Shown here: positions 45,106-54,387 of the stretch, in pieces
Numbering within the stretch: position 1 is the first letter of the stretch
Layout of the letters: each line of letters begins with the position of its first letter
From: Mucilaginibacter phyllosphaerae
Lineage (GTDB): Bacteria; Bacteroidota; Bacteroidia; Sphingobacteriales; Sphingobacteriaceae
Direction: 5' to 3'
NCBI RefSeq assembly: GCF_004378255.1
Contig: NZ_SNQG01000002.1
Location: forward strand, 682,001-746,000
DNA length: 64,000 bases
Notes under the pieces: model-generated
Seen by the model: the letters and a program-made list of their open reading frames with translations, nothing else
What the model was told of the DNA's origin: nothing
Databases searched by the model: none
Made by a program: the position numbers and the translations under genes

Positions 45106-45473
45106 AGTGTGTGTACTATAATGTGTTTTATATACGTATTTAATTACTCAGCAGTTTGCAATAGGTAACCTATGTTACAACAATGTTATGCTATAGTAAA
45201 GCTATTTTTAATTTAAGCATCCAAATATAAGCCAATTTGCAAAATGCTTTTGTAACCATTTTGTTCAGTTAGGGGTTAGTTTAAGATTGCTGCTTATTGC
45301 TTGCGATGTTAAATTAATATTAAAATATACAAGCTTAAAATAAAATTTAACAACTATATTTTTAATTAAAAAAATAAGATTGTAAGGTAATTTTGCGATT
45401 GTGTTTTTTTAGTTTGTATTAATAAGGCCGTGTTTTAAAATGTTAAATTGATTGTAAGCTAAATGTATTTGTA
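45106..45473. other. AT-rich intergenic region
   Basis: About 370 bp with no ORF, tRNA or repeat recognised. A TAATTTTG (45388-45395) on the plus strand matches the -7 consensus but has no gene in front of it, only the hairpin at 45474-45504. Confidence 0.5.
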
Positions 45474-45504
45474 AATAAAAATCCCGCCTTATGAGCGGGA
45501 TTTT
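45474..45504 (-). terminator. terminator of the nucleotidyltransferase gene
   Basis: 10-bp stem AAAATCCCGC/GCGGGATTTT (45478-45487, 45495-45504) with a 7-nt loop; on the minus strand it is followed by a T-rich run. It could work in both directions. Confidence 0.82.
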
Positions 45505-45526
45505 AAAAATACTTAACCTTTTTAGT

Positions 45527-46429
45527 TTAATCCCAAAGATTGGTTGGGTATGTGCCGTTGGTAACCAGTTCTGATATGGAGTTTTGAACAATTGGTTTAT
45601 CTTCTTTATAAGTTACACCAAACCATTTGGTAGCGGTAGGGATCACTTTAAATGATGCCGTTCCGTTTTTGATCAGTTCATCTGCCACCAGCGGAATAAA
45701 AAATTCTGATTTAGGGTTATTTTTGTTGGCTTCCACAAATTTTTTGAACAGGTCTTCGCTTTGTTTAAAAACAGCCGGTGTAAAGCCCCAAAAATTCATG
45801 GATACCCGTGTGTCATTGGCTAAAGCATGTTCGCCGGTTGCATCTTTATAAGCCACGGTGCCGTCTTCTTTAAAATAAACTTCTGTACGCTCGTTTACCT
45901 CGGTCATGTTACCGTTATCATCAACTGCACAAACCCCGCGTGATACCGTGCCGTGGTCTGACAGTGTTTTGTCTATCTGGTAACCAATAATGGCGTATTT
46001 ATCGTCGGCCACTTCGGTATTAAGAAAAGCAGCCATTTTTTCAAATGCATCATAGCCATAGTAATCATCGGCATTAATAACGCAAAAAGGCTCGTTTACC
46101 TGGTTGCGGGCAGCCAGTACAGCATGTGCAGTACCCCAGGGTTTTGCACGCTCAATTTTTTCGGTAATGCCAAAGGGCTCCAGATCAAAAGTTTGGAAAA
46201 CGTAATCAGTTTCAATGCGTCCTGCTAATTTAGGCTCAAATATCGCTTTAAACGGCTCTGCAAATTCCTCGCGGATGATAAAGCTCACTTTACCAAAGCC
46301 TGCTTTTATAGCATCGTATATAGAGTAGTCTATAATGGTTTCGCCGTTTGGGCCGAAGCCGTCAACCTGTTTCATGCTGCCATAGCGGCTGGCCATACCA
46401 GCGGCCAAAATTAATAATGTTGGTTTCAT
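45527..46429 (-). CDS. sugar-phosphate nucleotidyltransferase family protein
   Basis: 300 aa. The N-terminal pyrophosphorylase motif LILAAGMASRYGSMKQVDGFG has the G-x-G-x-R-x2-P/K pattern in degenerate form; the metal-binding region is CVINADDYYG. An NTP_transferase fold of the GalU/RmlA superfamily, but it lacks the standard GTRLRP loop, so the sugar and nucleotide are uncertain. Co-oriented with and 65 nt downstream of the M42 peptidase gene. Ends at a clear terminator. Confidence 0.85.
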   Translation of the reverse strand: MKPTLLILAAGMASRYGSMKQVDGFGPNGETIIDYSIYDAIKAGFGKVSFIIREEFAEPFKAIFEPKLAGRIETDYVFQTFDLEPFGITEKIERAKPWGTAHAVLAARNQVNEPFCVINADDYYGYDAFEKMAAFLNTEVADDKYAIIGYQIDKTLSDHGTVSRGVCAVDDNGNMTEVNERTEVYFKEDGTVAYKDATGEHALANDTRVSMNFWGFTPAVFKQSEDLFKKFVEANKNNPKSEFFIPLVADELIKNGTASFKVIPTATKWFGVTYKEDKPIVQNSISELVTNGTYPTNLWD

Positions 46430-46494
46430 CCTAAATAATTATTGATTTAGTGTGTTATTGAATTAATGATTTGTCAGGGCTTAAACTCGCCCTG

Positions 46495-47610
46495 TTATTT
46501 AATGTATCTAAAATCCTGCCCGTTTTTAATGTTCAGTAACGATTCATAGATCAAACGGATCACGTTATCCACATCATCTTTGTGGATCATCTCTACCGTG
46601 GTGTGCATGTAGCGTAACGGTAGAGAGATCAGGGCCGATGGTACCCCATCGTTAGAGTATGCAAAAGCATCGGTATCGGTACCGGTAGAACGGCTTGACG
46701 CCTGGCGCTGGAACGGTATGCCCGCTTTTTGTGCCGATTCTATCAGTAATTTATTCAGGTTGTTTTGTACCGCGGGGGCGTAAGAAATAACAGGCCCCTT
46801 ACCGCAGGCCAGGTCGCCCTGGGTTATTTTATTGATCATTGGCGTGCCGGTATCATGCGTAACATCGGTAACAATGGCTACGTTTGGTTTGATGCGGTGG
46901 GCTATCATTTCGGCACCGCGCAGGCCAATCTCTTCCTGCACAGCATTTACAATATACAGGCCGAATGGCAGGGTAACGTTGTTTTGCTTTAATAAACGTG
47001 CAACTTCGGCTATCATAAAACCACCGGCACGGTTATCTAATGCACGGCCTACATAATAACGGTTATTAAGTACCATAAATTCATCCTCGTAGGTAATTAC
47101 ACAACCTACATGGATGCCCAGGGCTTCAACTTCATCTTTGCTGGTGCAGCCGCAATCTAAAAAAATATTTTTAAGTGTGGGCGCTTCTTCCTTTTCGCCG
47201 CCCAGGCGGGTGTGGATAGCAGGCCAGCCGAATACGGCCTTTACGATACCCTTATCGGTGTGGATATTTACCCGTTTTGATGGCGCTATCTGATGATCGC
47301 TGCCGCCATTACGGATCACATAGATCAGCCCATCGTTAGTAATATAGTTTACAAACCACGAGATCTCATCGGCATGGGCCTCTATCACAACCTTGTATTC
47401 GGCCTGTGGGTTAATTACCCCAACAGCGGTGCCGTAATTGTCAACAAAGTGATCGTCGATGTATGGTTTTAAATAATCCAGCCAAATTTCTTGTCCTTTC
47501 CATTCAAAGCCGGTTGGGGATGGGTTATTGATATATTTTTCGAAAAATGCTAATGATGCGTCGTTTACTACAGCTGCTTGCTGTTCAGCTTCTGGTTTTT
47601 TTTTTGCCAT
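46495..47610 (-). CDS. M42 family metallopeptidase (glutamyl/deblocking aminopeptidase-like)
   Basis: 371 aa. Co-catalytic zinc ligands and acids visible: His79 and Asp81 (EAHADE), bridging Asp192 (ALDNRAGG), Glu226/Glu227 (VQEEIG), Asp249 (VTDVTHD) and a late His in LRYMHTTVE. Forms dodecameric tetrahedral peptidases in known members that trim peptides in the cytoplasm. The start lies behind a promoter with both -7 and -33 boxes. An N-terminal Lys-rich extension (MAKKKPE) is present. Confidence 0.93.
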   Translation of the reverse strand: MAKKKPEAEQQAAVVNDASLAFFEKYINNPSPTGFEWKGQEIWLDYLKPYIDDHFVDNYGTAVGVINPQAEYKVVIEAHADEISWFVNYITNDGLIYVIRNGGSDHQIAPSKRVNIHTDKGIVKAVFGWPAIHTRLGGEKEEAPTLKNIFLDCGCTSKDEVEALGIHVGCVITYEDEFMVLNNRYYVGRALDNRAGGFMIAEVARLLKQNNVTLPFGLYIVNAVQEEIGLRGAEMIAHRIKPNVAIVTDVTHDTGTPMINKITQGDLACGKGPVISYAPAVQNNLNKLLIESAQKAGIPFQRQASSRSTGTDTDAFAYSNDGVPSALISLPLRYMHTTVEMIHKDDVDNVIRLIYESLLNIKNGQDFRYIK

Positions 47611-47651
47611 TATAAGTATATATGATTGGGCCTGTAGGGATAGCCTTTGGG

Positions 47652-47683
47652 CAAATATAATAAAGCTGTTGGTAATGAAGCAA
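47652..47683 (-). promoter_or_regulatory. promoter of the M42 peptidase gene
   Basis: On the minus strand: TTG (47681-47683), 21 nt, then TATATTTG (47652-47659), a full match to the Bacteroidota consensus. Leader of about 37 nt. Confidence 0.72.
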
Positions 47684-47790
47684 TATCTGTAAAAAGCAAT
47701 GCAACCTTATTTATTAGTTAACACACACTTTATACTGTAAGCCCACCTTTGCAGCGTAAATAATAAGATCAGTTACATTAGTTAGTTATA

Positions 47791-47821
47791 AAGATCAGTT
47801 GGCGCAAGGCCTGCTGATCTT
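47791..47821 (-). terminator. hairpin downstream of the GNAT gene
   Basis: 8-bp arms AAGATCAG/CTGATCTT with a 15-nt loop, ending 3 nt after the acetyltransferase stop. No T-run follows on the minus strand, so termination is uncertain. Confidence 0.4.
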
Positions 47822-47824
47822 TAC

Positions 47825-48244
47825 TTATTTAAGGGGCTGCAGGTTTTTTTCCATAACCACATACCCGATACCTTTTTTGATAAAATTTTGCCCCGTTTGT
47901 GTGAACCCGAATTTGGAATAAAACCCGGTTGCGCTTAACCGCGCGTTGCACCAAAGCCTTTTGCCGTGTTCTTGCAGCACAAAATTGGTAATGTAATTTA
48001 ACAGCTGCCTGCCAACACCCTGCCCTTGTAAGCCTGCATCAACAGCAAACTTGCGGAATTGCCAATCGGTGCCGTTTTGGAACAGCGAAACAACGGCCAC
48101 CAATTTATTATTTGTAAAAGCCCCGAAATGGTAACCGTGGTTATCTTCTTCCATCTCCATATCATGCTTATACTCGCCCGGGTAAAGCACGTCGCGGCGT
48201 AATTGCCAGGTAAGATGAGGAGTTATTTGTTCGATGGAAAGCAT
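47825..48244 (-). CDS. GNAT family N-acetyltransferase
   Basis: 139 aa. The acetyl-CoA pyrophosphate-binding motif A is present as FAVDAGLQGQGVGRQLLNYI (Q/R-x2-G-x-G/A). Motif B-like sequence GFYSKFGFTQTG follows. Substrate is unknown. Stands between hairpins on both sides, apparently monocistronic. Confidence 0.9.
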   Translation of the reverse strand: MLSIEQITPHLTWQLRRDVLYPGEYKHDMEMEEDNHGYHFGAFTNNKLVAVVSLFQNGTDWQFRKFAVDAGLQGQGVGRQLLNYITNFVLQEHGKRLWCNARLSATGFYSKFGFTQTGQNFIKKGIGYVVMEKNLQPLK

Positions 48245-48323
48245 AGGTATAATAAAGGTAAAGGTTTTTTAATATCGAACATCAATTGTTGAATTTCAAA
48301 TGCGGAAGTGAAATGTATCATTG

Positions 48324-48393
48324 CCGTTGGCTTTAGCCAACGGATAGCCCACAAATAATAATGGCTTCAGCCAAATTTTAGGCTAAAGCCATT
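48324..48393. repeat. pair of GGCTTTAGCC-type hairpins
   Basis: First hairpin CCGTTGGC/GCCAACGG with loop TTTA (48324-48343); second with 13-bp arms carrying one mismatch (48360-48372 and 48381-48393). Both are built on the same TGGCTTTAGCC core. Located between two minus-strand genes; no ORF. Confidence 0.8.
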
Positions 48394-48434
48394 TGGTGAT
48401 TTTTTGATCTATGCCTTAAAAGCGGGGCAATGAA

Positions 48435-48800
48435 TTATTCAATCACTTCATATTTGCTATATTTTGCATACCAGCCGTCGTCAGAATAAGCTTCTCCATG
48501 AATACCATCACTTAAGTCAACGATGTTATTTTTGTCAACTGTGATTTGAATCTCATTTTTATATTCTGCCTGCACTTGCAAGGCAAATAGGAAATCATGC
48601 ATTGCTGAATCCAAAGTTGAGATAATAGCTTTTTTGACAGCTTCCTTTTGTGTTATAGATAAGTGGCTAAGACCCGTTTGGATATCTTGTAAAGATGGTG
48701 CTTTCCAAATTCCAGCCAACAATGATTCCGCATAATATATTCCCTTATCTCGAAAGTTTTCAACCAGAAATTTTCCAAACTTATCAAGGCTATCTTCCAT
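48435..48800 (-). CDS. unrecognised small cytoplasmic protein
   Basis: 121 aa, soluble, acidic, mostly helical in its first 80 residues (LDKFGKFLVENFRDKGIYYAE; THREE further helices to about 78), then strands (YKNEIQITVDKNNIVDL) and a Trp/Tyr-rich end. No signal peptide or known motif. Its base composition is visibly more AT-rich than the neighbouring carboxyltransferase gene. The size and look resemble immunity-type or stand-alone accessory proteins, but nothing nearby supports that. Confidence 0.65.
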   Translation of the reverse strand: MEDSLDKFGKFLVENFRDKGIYYAESLLAGIWKAPSLQDIQTGLSHLSITQKEAVKKAIISTLDSAMHDFLFALQVQAEYKNEIQITVDKNNIVDLSDGIHGEAYSDDGWYAKYSKYEVIE

Positions 48801-48892
48801 GTTTTTTTATATTTTCTATTTAAATAGACGATGGTGTAAATAATTGATTATTACAATCAATTATTATTAGATTCGAAGTTAAACATCCGCAA

Positions 48893-50434
48893 TTACAACG
48901 GAATATTCCCATGCTTTTTTTTCGGATTATTCACCACTTTATTTTCCAGCATTTTAAAGGCGTGGATGAGCTTGATGCGCGTTTCTGCCGGGGCAATCAC
49001 TTCGTCAATAAAACCACGCTCGGCGGCGCGGTAGGGGTTAGCGAAGATGGTGGCATATTGCTCTTCCTTTTCGCGCCATTTGGCTTCCGGGTCTTCGGCG
49101 GTGGTTATTTCGCGTTTAAAAATGATCTCGGCAGCGCCTTTGGCACCCATTACGGCGATCTCGGCACTTGGCCAGGCGTAATTCATATCTGCGCCAATGT
49201 GTTTGGAGTTCATTACATCATACGCACCGCCATAAGCCTTGCGGGTAATTACCGTAATGCGCGGAACCGTAGCCTCGCAGAAAGCGTAAAGCAATTTGGC
49301 GCCATTGGTGATAATGGCATTCCACTCCTGATCTGTGCCCGGTAAAAAGCCCGGTACATCTTCAAATACCAGCAGCGGGATATTAAAGCTATCGCAGAAA
49401 CGCACAAAGCGTGCACCTTTGGTTGATGAATTGATATCCAGCACACCAGCCAAAAACGCCGGCTGATTGGCCACGATACCAATGCTGCGGCCTGCCAGGC
49501 GCGCAAAGCCTACCACAATGTTTTCGGCAAAATCTTTGTGCACTTCCAGAAAAGATCCGTCGTCTATCACCTGCTCAATCACCTCGCGGATATCATAAGG
49601 CTGCGATACGTTCTCAGGCAATATATCTGTCAATGCGGGGCGTTCCTCGTTCTTAACCTCGTAAAGCAGGGCAGGGGCACGGTCCTCGCAGTTTTGCGGC
49701 ATGTAACTCAGCAGCTTTTTTACATGGTTAATGGCCTCTATTTCGTTAGCGCAGGCAAAATGGGTAACGCCGCTTTTGGTAGCGTGGGTATTGGCGCCGC
49801 CCAATTCTTCTGACGTTACCACCTCGTGTGTTACCGTTTTTACCACATTAGGGCCGGTAACAAACATGTAGCTGGTATGCTCTACCATCAAAATAAAATC
49901 GGTAATGGCAGGGGAGTACACGGCACCACCCGCGCAGGGCCCCATAATAGCCGATATTTGCGGCACTACCCCGCTGGCCATGGTATTGCGGTAAAATATA
50001 TCGGCGTAGCCGCCTAAAGATACCACACCCTCCTGGATGCGTGCACCACCAGAATCGTTCAGGCCAATTACGGGGGCTCCGTTCTTCATGGCCAGATCCA
50101 TTATTTTACAGATCTTTTCGGCATGTGTTTCTGATAAGGAACCGCCAAAAACGGTAAAATCCTGCGAGAAAACATACACCAAGCGGCCGTTAACCGTACC
50201 ATAACCGGTAACAACGCCATCGCCGGGATATTTTTCTTTCTCCATCCCAAAATCGGTACTGCGGTGCGAAACCAGCATGCCTATCTCCTGAAAAGACCCT
50301 TCGTCAAGCAAAAAGTGCAGCCTTTCGCGGGCGGTTAATTTGCCTTTTTTGTGCTGCCCTTCAATGCGTACTGCGCCGCCGCCCTGCAGCGCCTGCTCGC
50401 GCTTTTTTTGTAAAATATCCAGCTTTTTGTTCAC
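48893..50434 (-). CDS. acyl-CoA carboxylase carboxyltransferase subunit (propionyl-CoA carboxylase beta type)
   Basis: 513 aa with the tandem crotonase-like N and C carboxyltransferase domains. Landmarks: GGARIQEGV in the first half, oxyanion-hole sequence [12 protein letters not shown], and [11 protein letters not shown] plus [11 protein letters not shown] in the second half. Transfers carboxyl from biotin to propionyl-CoA or a related acyl-CoA, giving methylmalonyl-CoA. Start codon is GTG at 50434. The biotin carboxylase and biotin carrier genes are not in this window. Confidence 0.94.
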   Translation of the reverse strand: MNKKLDILQKKREQALQGGGAVRIEGQHKKGKLTARERLHFLLDEGSFQEIGMLVSHRSTDFGMEKEKYPGDGVVTGYGTVNGRLVYVFSQDFTVFGGSLSETHAEKICKIMDLAMKNGAPVIGLNDSGGARIQEGVVSLGGYADIFYRNTMASGVVPQISAIMGPCAGGAVYSPAITDFILMVEHTSYMFVTGPNVVKTVTHEVVTSEELGGANTHATKSGVTHFACANEIEAINHVKKLLSYMPQNCEDRAPALLYEVKNEERPALTDILPENVSQPYDIREVIEQVIDDGSFLEVHKDFAENIVVGFARLAGRSIGIVANQPAFLAGVLDINSSTKGARFVRFCDSFNIPLLVFEDVPGFLPGTDQEWNAIITNGAKLLYAFCEATVPRITVITRKAYGGAYDVMNSKHIGADMNYAWPSAEIAVMGAKGAAEIIFKREITTAEDPEAKWREKEEQYATIFANPYRAAERGFIDEVIAPAETRIKLIHAFKMLENKVVNNPKKKHGNIPL

Positions 50435-50508
50435 GATACGGTTAATTGGTAAAGCGATAAAATTAGTAATTATATTGTAAGAATAGCTTTAAACGATGTA
50501 ATGATGCT

Positions 50509-50535
50509 TTGTAATTCTAAAAAATTATATCTTTG
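50509..50535 (+). promoter_or_regulatory. promoter of the SulP-operon lead gene
   Basis: TTTG (50509-50512), 15 nt, TATCTTTG (50528-50535). The -7 box ends 6 nt before ATG 50542, so the transcript is leaderless or nearly so. Confidence 0.62.
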
Positions 50536-50541
50536 TAGTGC

Positions 50542-50877
50542 ATGAAAAGCAGAATTTTCAAAAACGCAATTGCGGCTTTGTTCCTGGGTATCTTTGTTGT
50601 AAAGATGGCCATATCTGTTACGCCTGTTTTTTTATGCCTTGATAATAAAACTGTTCGTGCGGTGATCATGCAGTTGGAGCATGAAACCAAGAACGAGAAG
50701 GAAGATCCGGAAAAGGATGCCTTTAAAGAAAAGAAGTTTTATGACGAGAATTTTTTTACTCACCTGATTGTGTACAGGCCTTTTATTGTTGAAACCAATA
50801 TCCTGCACAATCAAGAGAACTCTTTGTACCGGCAGGTGTATCACCCTGTGGTACCAACGCCGCCTCCAAACGTTTAA
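50542..50877 (+). CDS. small secreted/anchored protein upstream of SulP
   Basis: 111 aa. One N-terminal hydrophobic segment (NAIAALFLGIFVVKMAISV) that may be a signal anchor; two cysteine-poor charged stretches (HETKNEKEDPEKDAFKEKKF), and a Pro-rich end (PVVPTPPPNV). Unknown family. It has its own promoter and lies 147 nt before the SulP gene, in the same direction. Confidence 0.65.
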   Translation: MKSRIFKNAIAALFLGIFVVKMAISVTPVFLCLDNKTVRAVIMQLEHETKNEKEDPEKDAFKEKKFYDENFFTHLIVYRPFIVETNILHNQENSLYRQVYHPVVPTPPPNV

Positions 50878-51024
50878 TTGTGATAGCCGGATATTTTTTG
50901 TATCCGGTGATTTAAATGCATACTGCTGTTTTTTTAATTCAGTAGCATGCAATGTGCTGTTTGCCGGGTTGGTGTTGGCATACAAGCTGTTTACTAAAGT
51001 TTCATTATAAAAAATCATTGTTTT

Positions 51025-52629
51025 ATGCAAATCAAGCAAGGCGGTGTTACCGCCGGCGACCTTAACCTGAAGAAGTATTTTCTGGCTAAAAATTTAAAGA
51101 AAGATCTGCCTGCAGGTTTAGTAGTTTTTTTAGTAGCCCTGCCCCTGTGTTTAGGGATAGCCCTGGCATCCGGCGCCCCGCTTTTTTCGGGTATTCTGGC
51201 GGGTATCATTGGCGGGATAGTAGTAGGTACCATCAGTGGTTCGCAGCTAAGTGTAGCGGGCCCGGCGGCCGGTTTAACGGTTATTGTATTAAACTCCATC
51301 ACCAAACTTGGCTCGTTCGAATCTTTTTTGCTTTGTGTTGCCATTGCGGGTGCCATGCAGATCATACTCGGCCTGGTTAAGGCAGGCACCATTGCCAACT
51401 ACTTTCCATCATCGGTTATCGAGGGGATGCTTGCTGCAATCGGTATCATCCTGATCATGAAGCAGTTTCCGCATGCTGTTGGCTATGATAAAGATTATGA
51501 GGGCGACGAGGGTTTTAGCCAGATGGATACCGAGAATACGTTTTCGGGCATTTTTAGCGCCTTTAGTAAAATAAACTCCGGGGCGGTAATTATTGCATTG
51601 GTTTCTTTAGCGATAATGATATACTGGCCTAAAGTTAAAAAGCTTGCTATGATACCTGCGCCTTTACTGGTTGTGGTACTGGGCACAGTACTGGCTTCGG
51701 TTTTTGCAGGCACCAGCCTTGCGCTTTTAGATAAACAGTTTGTACAAATACCTTTGGTGCACAGCACAAATGAGTTTTTTGGTTTGTTTAAATCGCCGGA
51801 TTTTAGCGGATTAAGCAATAAGCAGGTTTGGATAACCGCGGCTACCATTGCCATTGTAGCCAGCCTGGAAACCCTGCTGAGTTTAGAGGCGGTTGATAAG
51901 ATAGATCCTATTAAACGGATCTCGCCCACAAACCGCGAATTGGTGGCCCAGGGTGCAGGTAACCTGGTAAGCGGCTTGCTTGGTGGTTTACCCATGACAG
52001 CCGTTATCGTACGCTCATCAGCAAATGTAAATGCGGGTGCGCGTACCAAGGTAAGCGCTGTTTTTCATGGTGTTTTACTCCTGGTTTGCCTGCTGGCCAT
52101 ACCATCTGTATTAAATAAAATCCCATTGTCATGTTTAGCAGCCATACTGTTAACAGTAGGTTATAAACTGGCAAGGATAGGCTTATTTAAACACATGTGG
52201 CATAAAGGGCTTGATCAGTTTATTCCGTTTGTGATCACGATTGTAGCCGTTGTGCTTACCGATTTGCTGATAGGTGTGGGCATTGGGATGTTGGTAGGTG
52301 TGTTTTATATTTTACGTACTAATATGCGTAACCCCTACTTTTACACCATTGGCCGTAACGGCGATAAAAACACCATCCGCATAAAACTGGCCGAAGAGGT
52401 GTCTTTTCTTAACAAAGCGGCCATACAAATAACCCTAACCGGCTTGCCAAAAGGCAGCGATGTGGTTATAGATGGTTCCAACTCGCGCTATATTGACCCG
52501 GATGTGCTGGAAATTATTAACAATTACAGGCATAATGCTTACACCAAAGGCATTATTGTGCAGCTGCATGAAATTAAAGAACGGTATGATATCCCGCCTT
52601 TAAAAGACCTGGTTTACAAACCCGAATAG
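51025..52629 (+). CDS. SulP-family anion transporter (putative bicarbonate transporter)
   Basis: 534 aa. Eleven to fourteen TM helices with SulP signatures in the first helices (LPAGLVVFLVALPLCLGIAL; SQLSVAGPAAGLTVIVL) and a C-terminal STAS-like domain (about 465-534; IDGSNSRYIDPDVLEIINNY). SulP proteins move sulfate, bicarbonate or other anions. The nearby beta-carbonic anhydrase makes bicarbonate the most likely substrate; that is an inference from context. Starts with MQIKQGGVTAGDLNLKKYFL, a cytoplasmic N-terminus. Confidence 0.9.
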   Translation: MQIKQGGVTAGDLNLKKYFLAKNLKKDLPAGLVVFLVALPLCLGIALASGAPLFSGILAGIIGGIVVGTISGSQLSVAGPAAGLTVIVLNSITKLGSFESFLLCVAIAGAMQIILGLVKAGTIANYFPSSVIEGMLAAIGIILIMKQFPHAVGYDKDYEGDEGFSQMDTENTFSGIFSAFSKINSGAVIIALVSLAIMIYWPKVKKLAMIPAPLLVVVLGTVLASVFAGTSLALLDKQFVQIPLVHSTNEFFGLFKSPDFSGLSNKQVWITAATIAIVASLETLLSLEAVDKIDPIKRISPTNRELVAQGAGNLVSGLLGGLPMTAVIVRSSANVNAGARTKVSAVFHGVLLLVCLLAIPSVLNKIPLSCLAAILLTVGYKLARIGLFKHMWHKGLDQFIPFVITIVAVVLTDLLIGVGIGMLVGVFYILRTNMRNPYFYTIGRNGDKNTIRIKLAEEVSFLNKAAIQITLTGLPKGSDVVIDGSNSRYIDPDVLEIINNYRHNAYTKGIIVQLHEIKERYDIPPLKDLVYKPE

Positions 52630-52698
52630 TTAAAATAGCTGTGAATACGATAACAATAAAGGGCAGCAGGCTTGTTCAACTGGCAGAGTTACCGCAAA

Positions 52699-52706
52699 TA
52701 AATTTG
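52699..52706 (+). promoter_or_regulatory. -7 box before the DUF1275 gene
   Basis: TAAATTTG with a TTG 24 nt upstream (52672-52674). It would give a leader of about 100 nt before ATG 52812, so the DUF1275 and carbonic anhydrase genes may have their own promoter. Confidence 0.42.
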
Positions 52707-52811
52707 ATAGTAGCCGCGGCCTTTTAATTAAAGCACAGCTTTTGTGGTAATGTAAAACAGTAGATGCAAATAAGTGTTAACACAGCTGTTAAGAATTTAC
52801 ATAAATAAATT

Positions 52812-53555
52812 ATGCTGAGGCAAATAAAAGACAAGCGAACCTTAAAACAAAACCTGATGCTGGCATCATCTACAGCATTTGTAGCTGGTATAATTGATGT
52901 GTGCAGCTTACTTGCCTTCCTGGCATTTACATCAAATGTTACCGGGCATGTGGCCAGTTTTGCAAAAAACATTGTGGAGCGCGATTTTGATTCTATTATC
53001 ATATTCGGTATATGGATGCTGATGTTTATGCTGGGTGCATTTGTATCCAATTTTATCATGAAATCGGTTATGCATATCAGCAGCTACAAAGCGCATTCTA
53101 TCCCTATTGTTATAGAGATATTTATACTTTTTTTTGTAGCGGTATATGGTAATAATTTTTATCGCGAAACGCAGCAGGAGCGGCAGATAGTAATAGGCGC
53201 TTTGCTTTTTGCCATGGGCTTGCAAAACAGCGTTGCCTCAAATGTATCAGGCGGGTTGGTAAAATCAACGCATTTAACAGGCTTGTTTACAGATTTAGGA
53301 AGCGAACTGGCCGATTGGATGCATCCTAAAACAGAAGAAAGCCAGGAAGTGAAAAATAAAATAGTTGTAAGATTAACTATACTTGGATTTTTTATTTTTG
53401 GCGGGTTGTTAGGCGGCTATTTCTTTAACCTGTACGAGTTTAAAGTTTTTTATGTAGTGCCTGTTATACTGCTTACTATTTTGTTTTATGACCTGTTGCC
53501 CATATTTTACCACAAAACGTATCAATTGATATACCCGCAAAAAAATAATATTTAA
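52812..53555 (+). CDS. DUF1275 (YoaK-like) membrane protein
   Basis: 247 aa, six to seven TM helices. Family signatures FVAGIIDVCSLLAF, TSNVTGH near the N-terminus and MGLQNSVASNVSGG followed by KSTHLTGLFTDLGSEL. The biochemical role of DUF1275 is unknown; here it lies 28 nt ahead of a carbonic anhydrase and behind SulP, which hints at a part in inorganic carbon or anion handling. Confidence 0.88.
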   Translation: MLRQIKDKRTLKQNLMLASSTAFVAGIIDVCSLLAFLAFTSNVTGHVASFAKNIVERDFDSIIIFGIWMLMFMLGAFVSNFIMKSVMHISSYKAHSIPIVIEIFILFFVAVYGNNFYRETQQERQIVIGALLFAMGLQNSVASNVSGGLVKSTHLTGLFTDLGSELADWMHPKTEESQEVKNKIVVRLTILGFFIFGGLLGGYFFNLYEFKVFYVVPVILLTILFYDLLPIFYHKTYQLIYPQKNNI

Positions 53556-53583
53556 GTACTTATCAAATTAAAAAGAAAAAATT

Positions 53584-54258
53584 ATGTGTGCAAAAGAAAG
53601 TGAATTAATACACGATACCAGCAATATTACTTACGAAGGTTTGCTGGAAGGGAACAAAAGATTTGTTGAAGACACCCTGAAGATAGACCCTAATTATTTT
53701 AAAACCCTGGCAAATGGCCAAAAACCACCAATATTATGGATAGGATGTTCTGACAGCCGTGTACCTGCCAACCAGATCACCCGCACTAACCCCGGCGAAA
53801 TATTTGTGCACCGCAACATAGCCAACATGGTTATCCATACAGATATGAGCATGCTGAGTGTACTGGATTATGCCATAAACGTATTAAAAGTTAAGCATGT
53901 AATTGTTACCGGCCACTATGGTTGTGGTGGTGTGCTGGCAGCCATGAGCAGCAAACAATTTGGTTTGATTGACAACTGGTTAAGAAACATAAAAGATGTT
54001 TACCGCTTACACGCCGATGAGTTGAACGCGATTGAGGATAATACCCAGCGCGGAAACCGTTTGGTTGAGTTGAATGTAATTGAAAATGTGAGCAACCTTT
54101 GCAGAAATTCAATCGTGCAGAATGCGTGGCAAAACGGCCAGGAATTAAGCATCCACGGTTGGGTATATGCCTTGTCTACCGGTATCATTAAAGATATGGA
54201 GGTAAGTGCCAGCAATAACTCGCAAATGGACGAGATCTTCAGATTCGAATCTAAATAA
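53584..54258 (+). CDS. beta-class carbonic anhydrase
   Basis: 224 aa. Zinc ligands Cys55, His111 and Cys114 with the Asp57/Arg59 dyad (GCSDSRVPANQ; VTGHYGCGGV). Interconverts CO2 and bicarbonate in the cytoplasm. No signal peptide. Final gene of the SulP/DUF1275 series and followed by a strong bidirectional terminator. Confidence 0.96.
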   Translation: MCAKESELIHDTSNITYEGLLEGNKRFVEDTLKIDPNYFKTLANGQKPPILWIGCSDSRVPANQITRTNPGEIFVHRNIANMVIHTDMSMLSVLDYAINVLKVKHVIVTGHYGCGGVLAAMSSKQFGLIDNWLRNIKDVYRLHADELNAIEDNTQRGNRLVELNVIENVSNLCRNSIVQNAWQNGQELSIHGWVYALSTGIIKDMEVSASNNSQMDEIFRFESK

Positions 54259-54306
54259 AGATCAGCGATCAGGATAACCTGATCCAGGGCAAGCAAATGC
54301 CTAAAA

Positions 54307-54340
54307 CAAAACAGGCCGGAAATTTTTCCGGCCTGTTTTG
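54307..54340. terminator. bidirectional terminator
   Basis: 15-bp perfect stem (54307-54321 pairing with 54326-54340) around AGGCCGGAA/TTCCGGCCT with a 4-nt loop and A/T flanks on both sides. It lies between the convergent carbonic anhydrase and pyrroline carboxylate dehydrogenase genes. Confidence 0.93.
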
Positions 54341-54387
54341 TTTTCCAGATGATTATCTGGTTTAGTTTTTAACAGTTTTTATTTCTG

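Noticed and set aside
45388..45504. Possible small RNA of about 105 nt (-7 box TAATTTTG followed by a terminator hairpin)
   Set aside because: No -33 element, and the hairpin is explained as the terminator of the opposing gene. Only RNA-seq would revive it.
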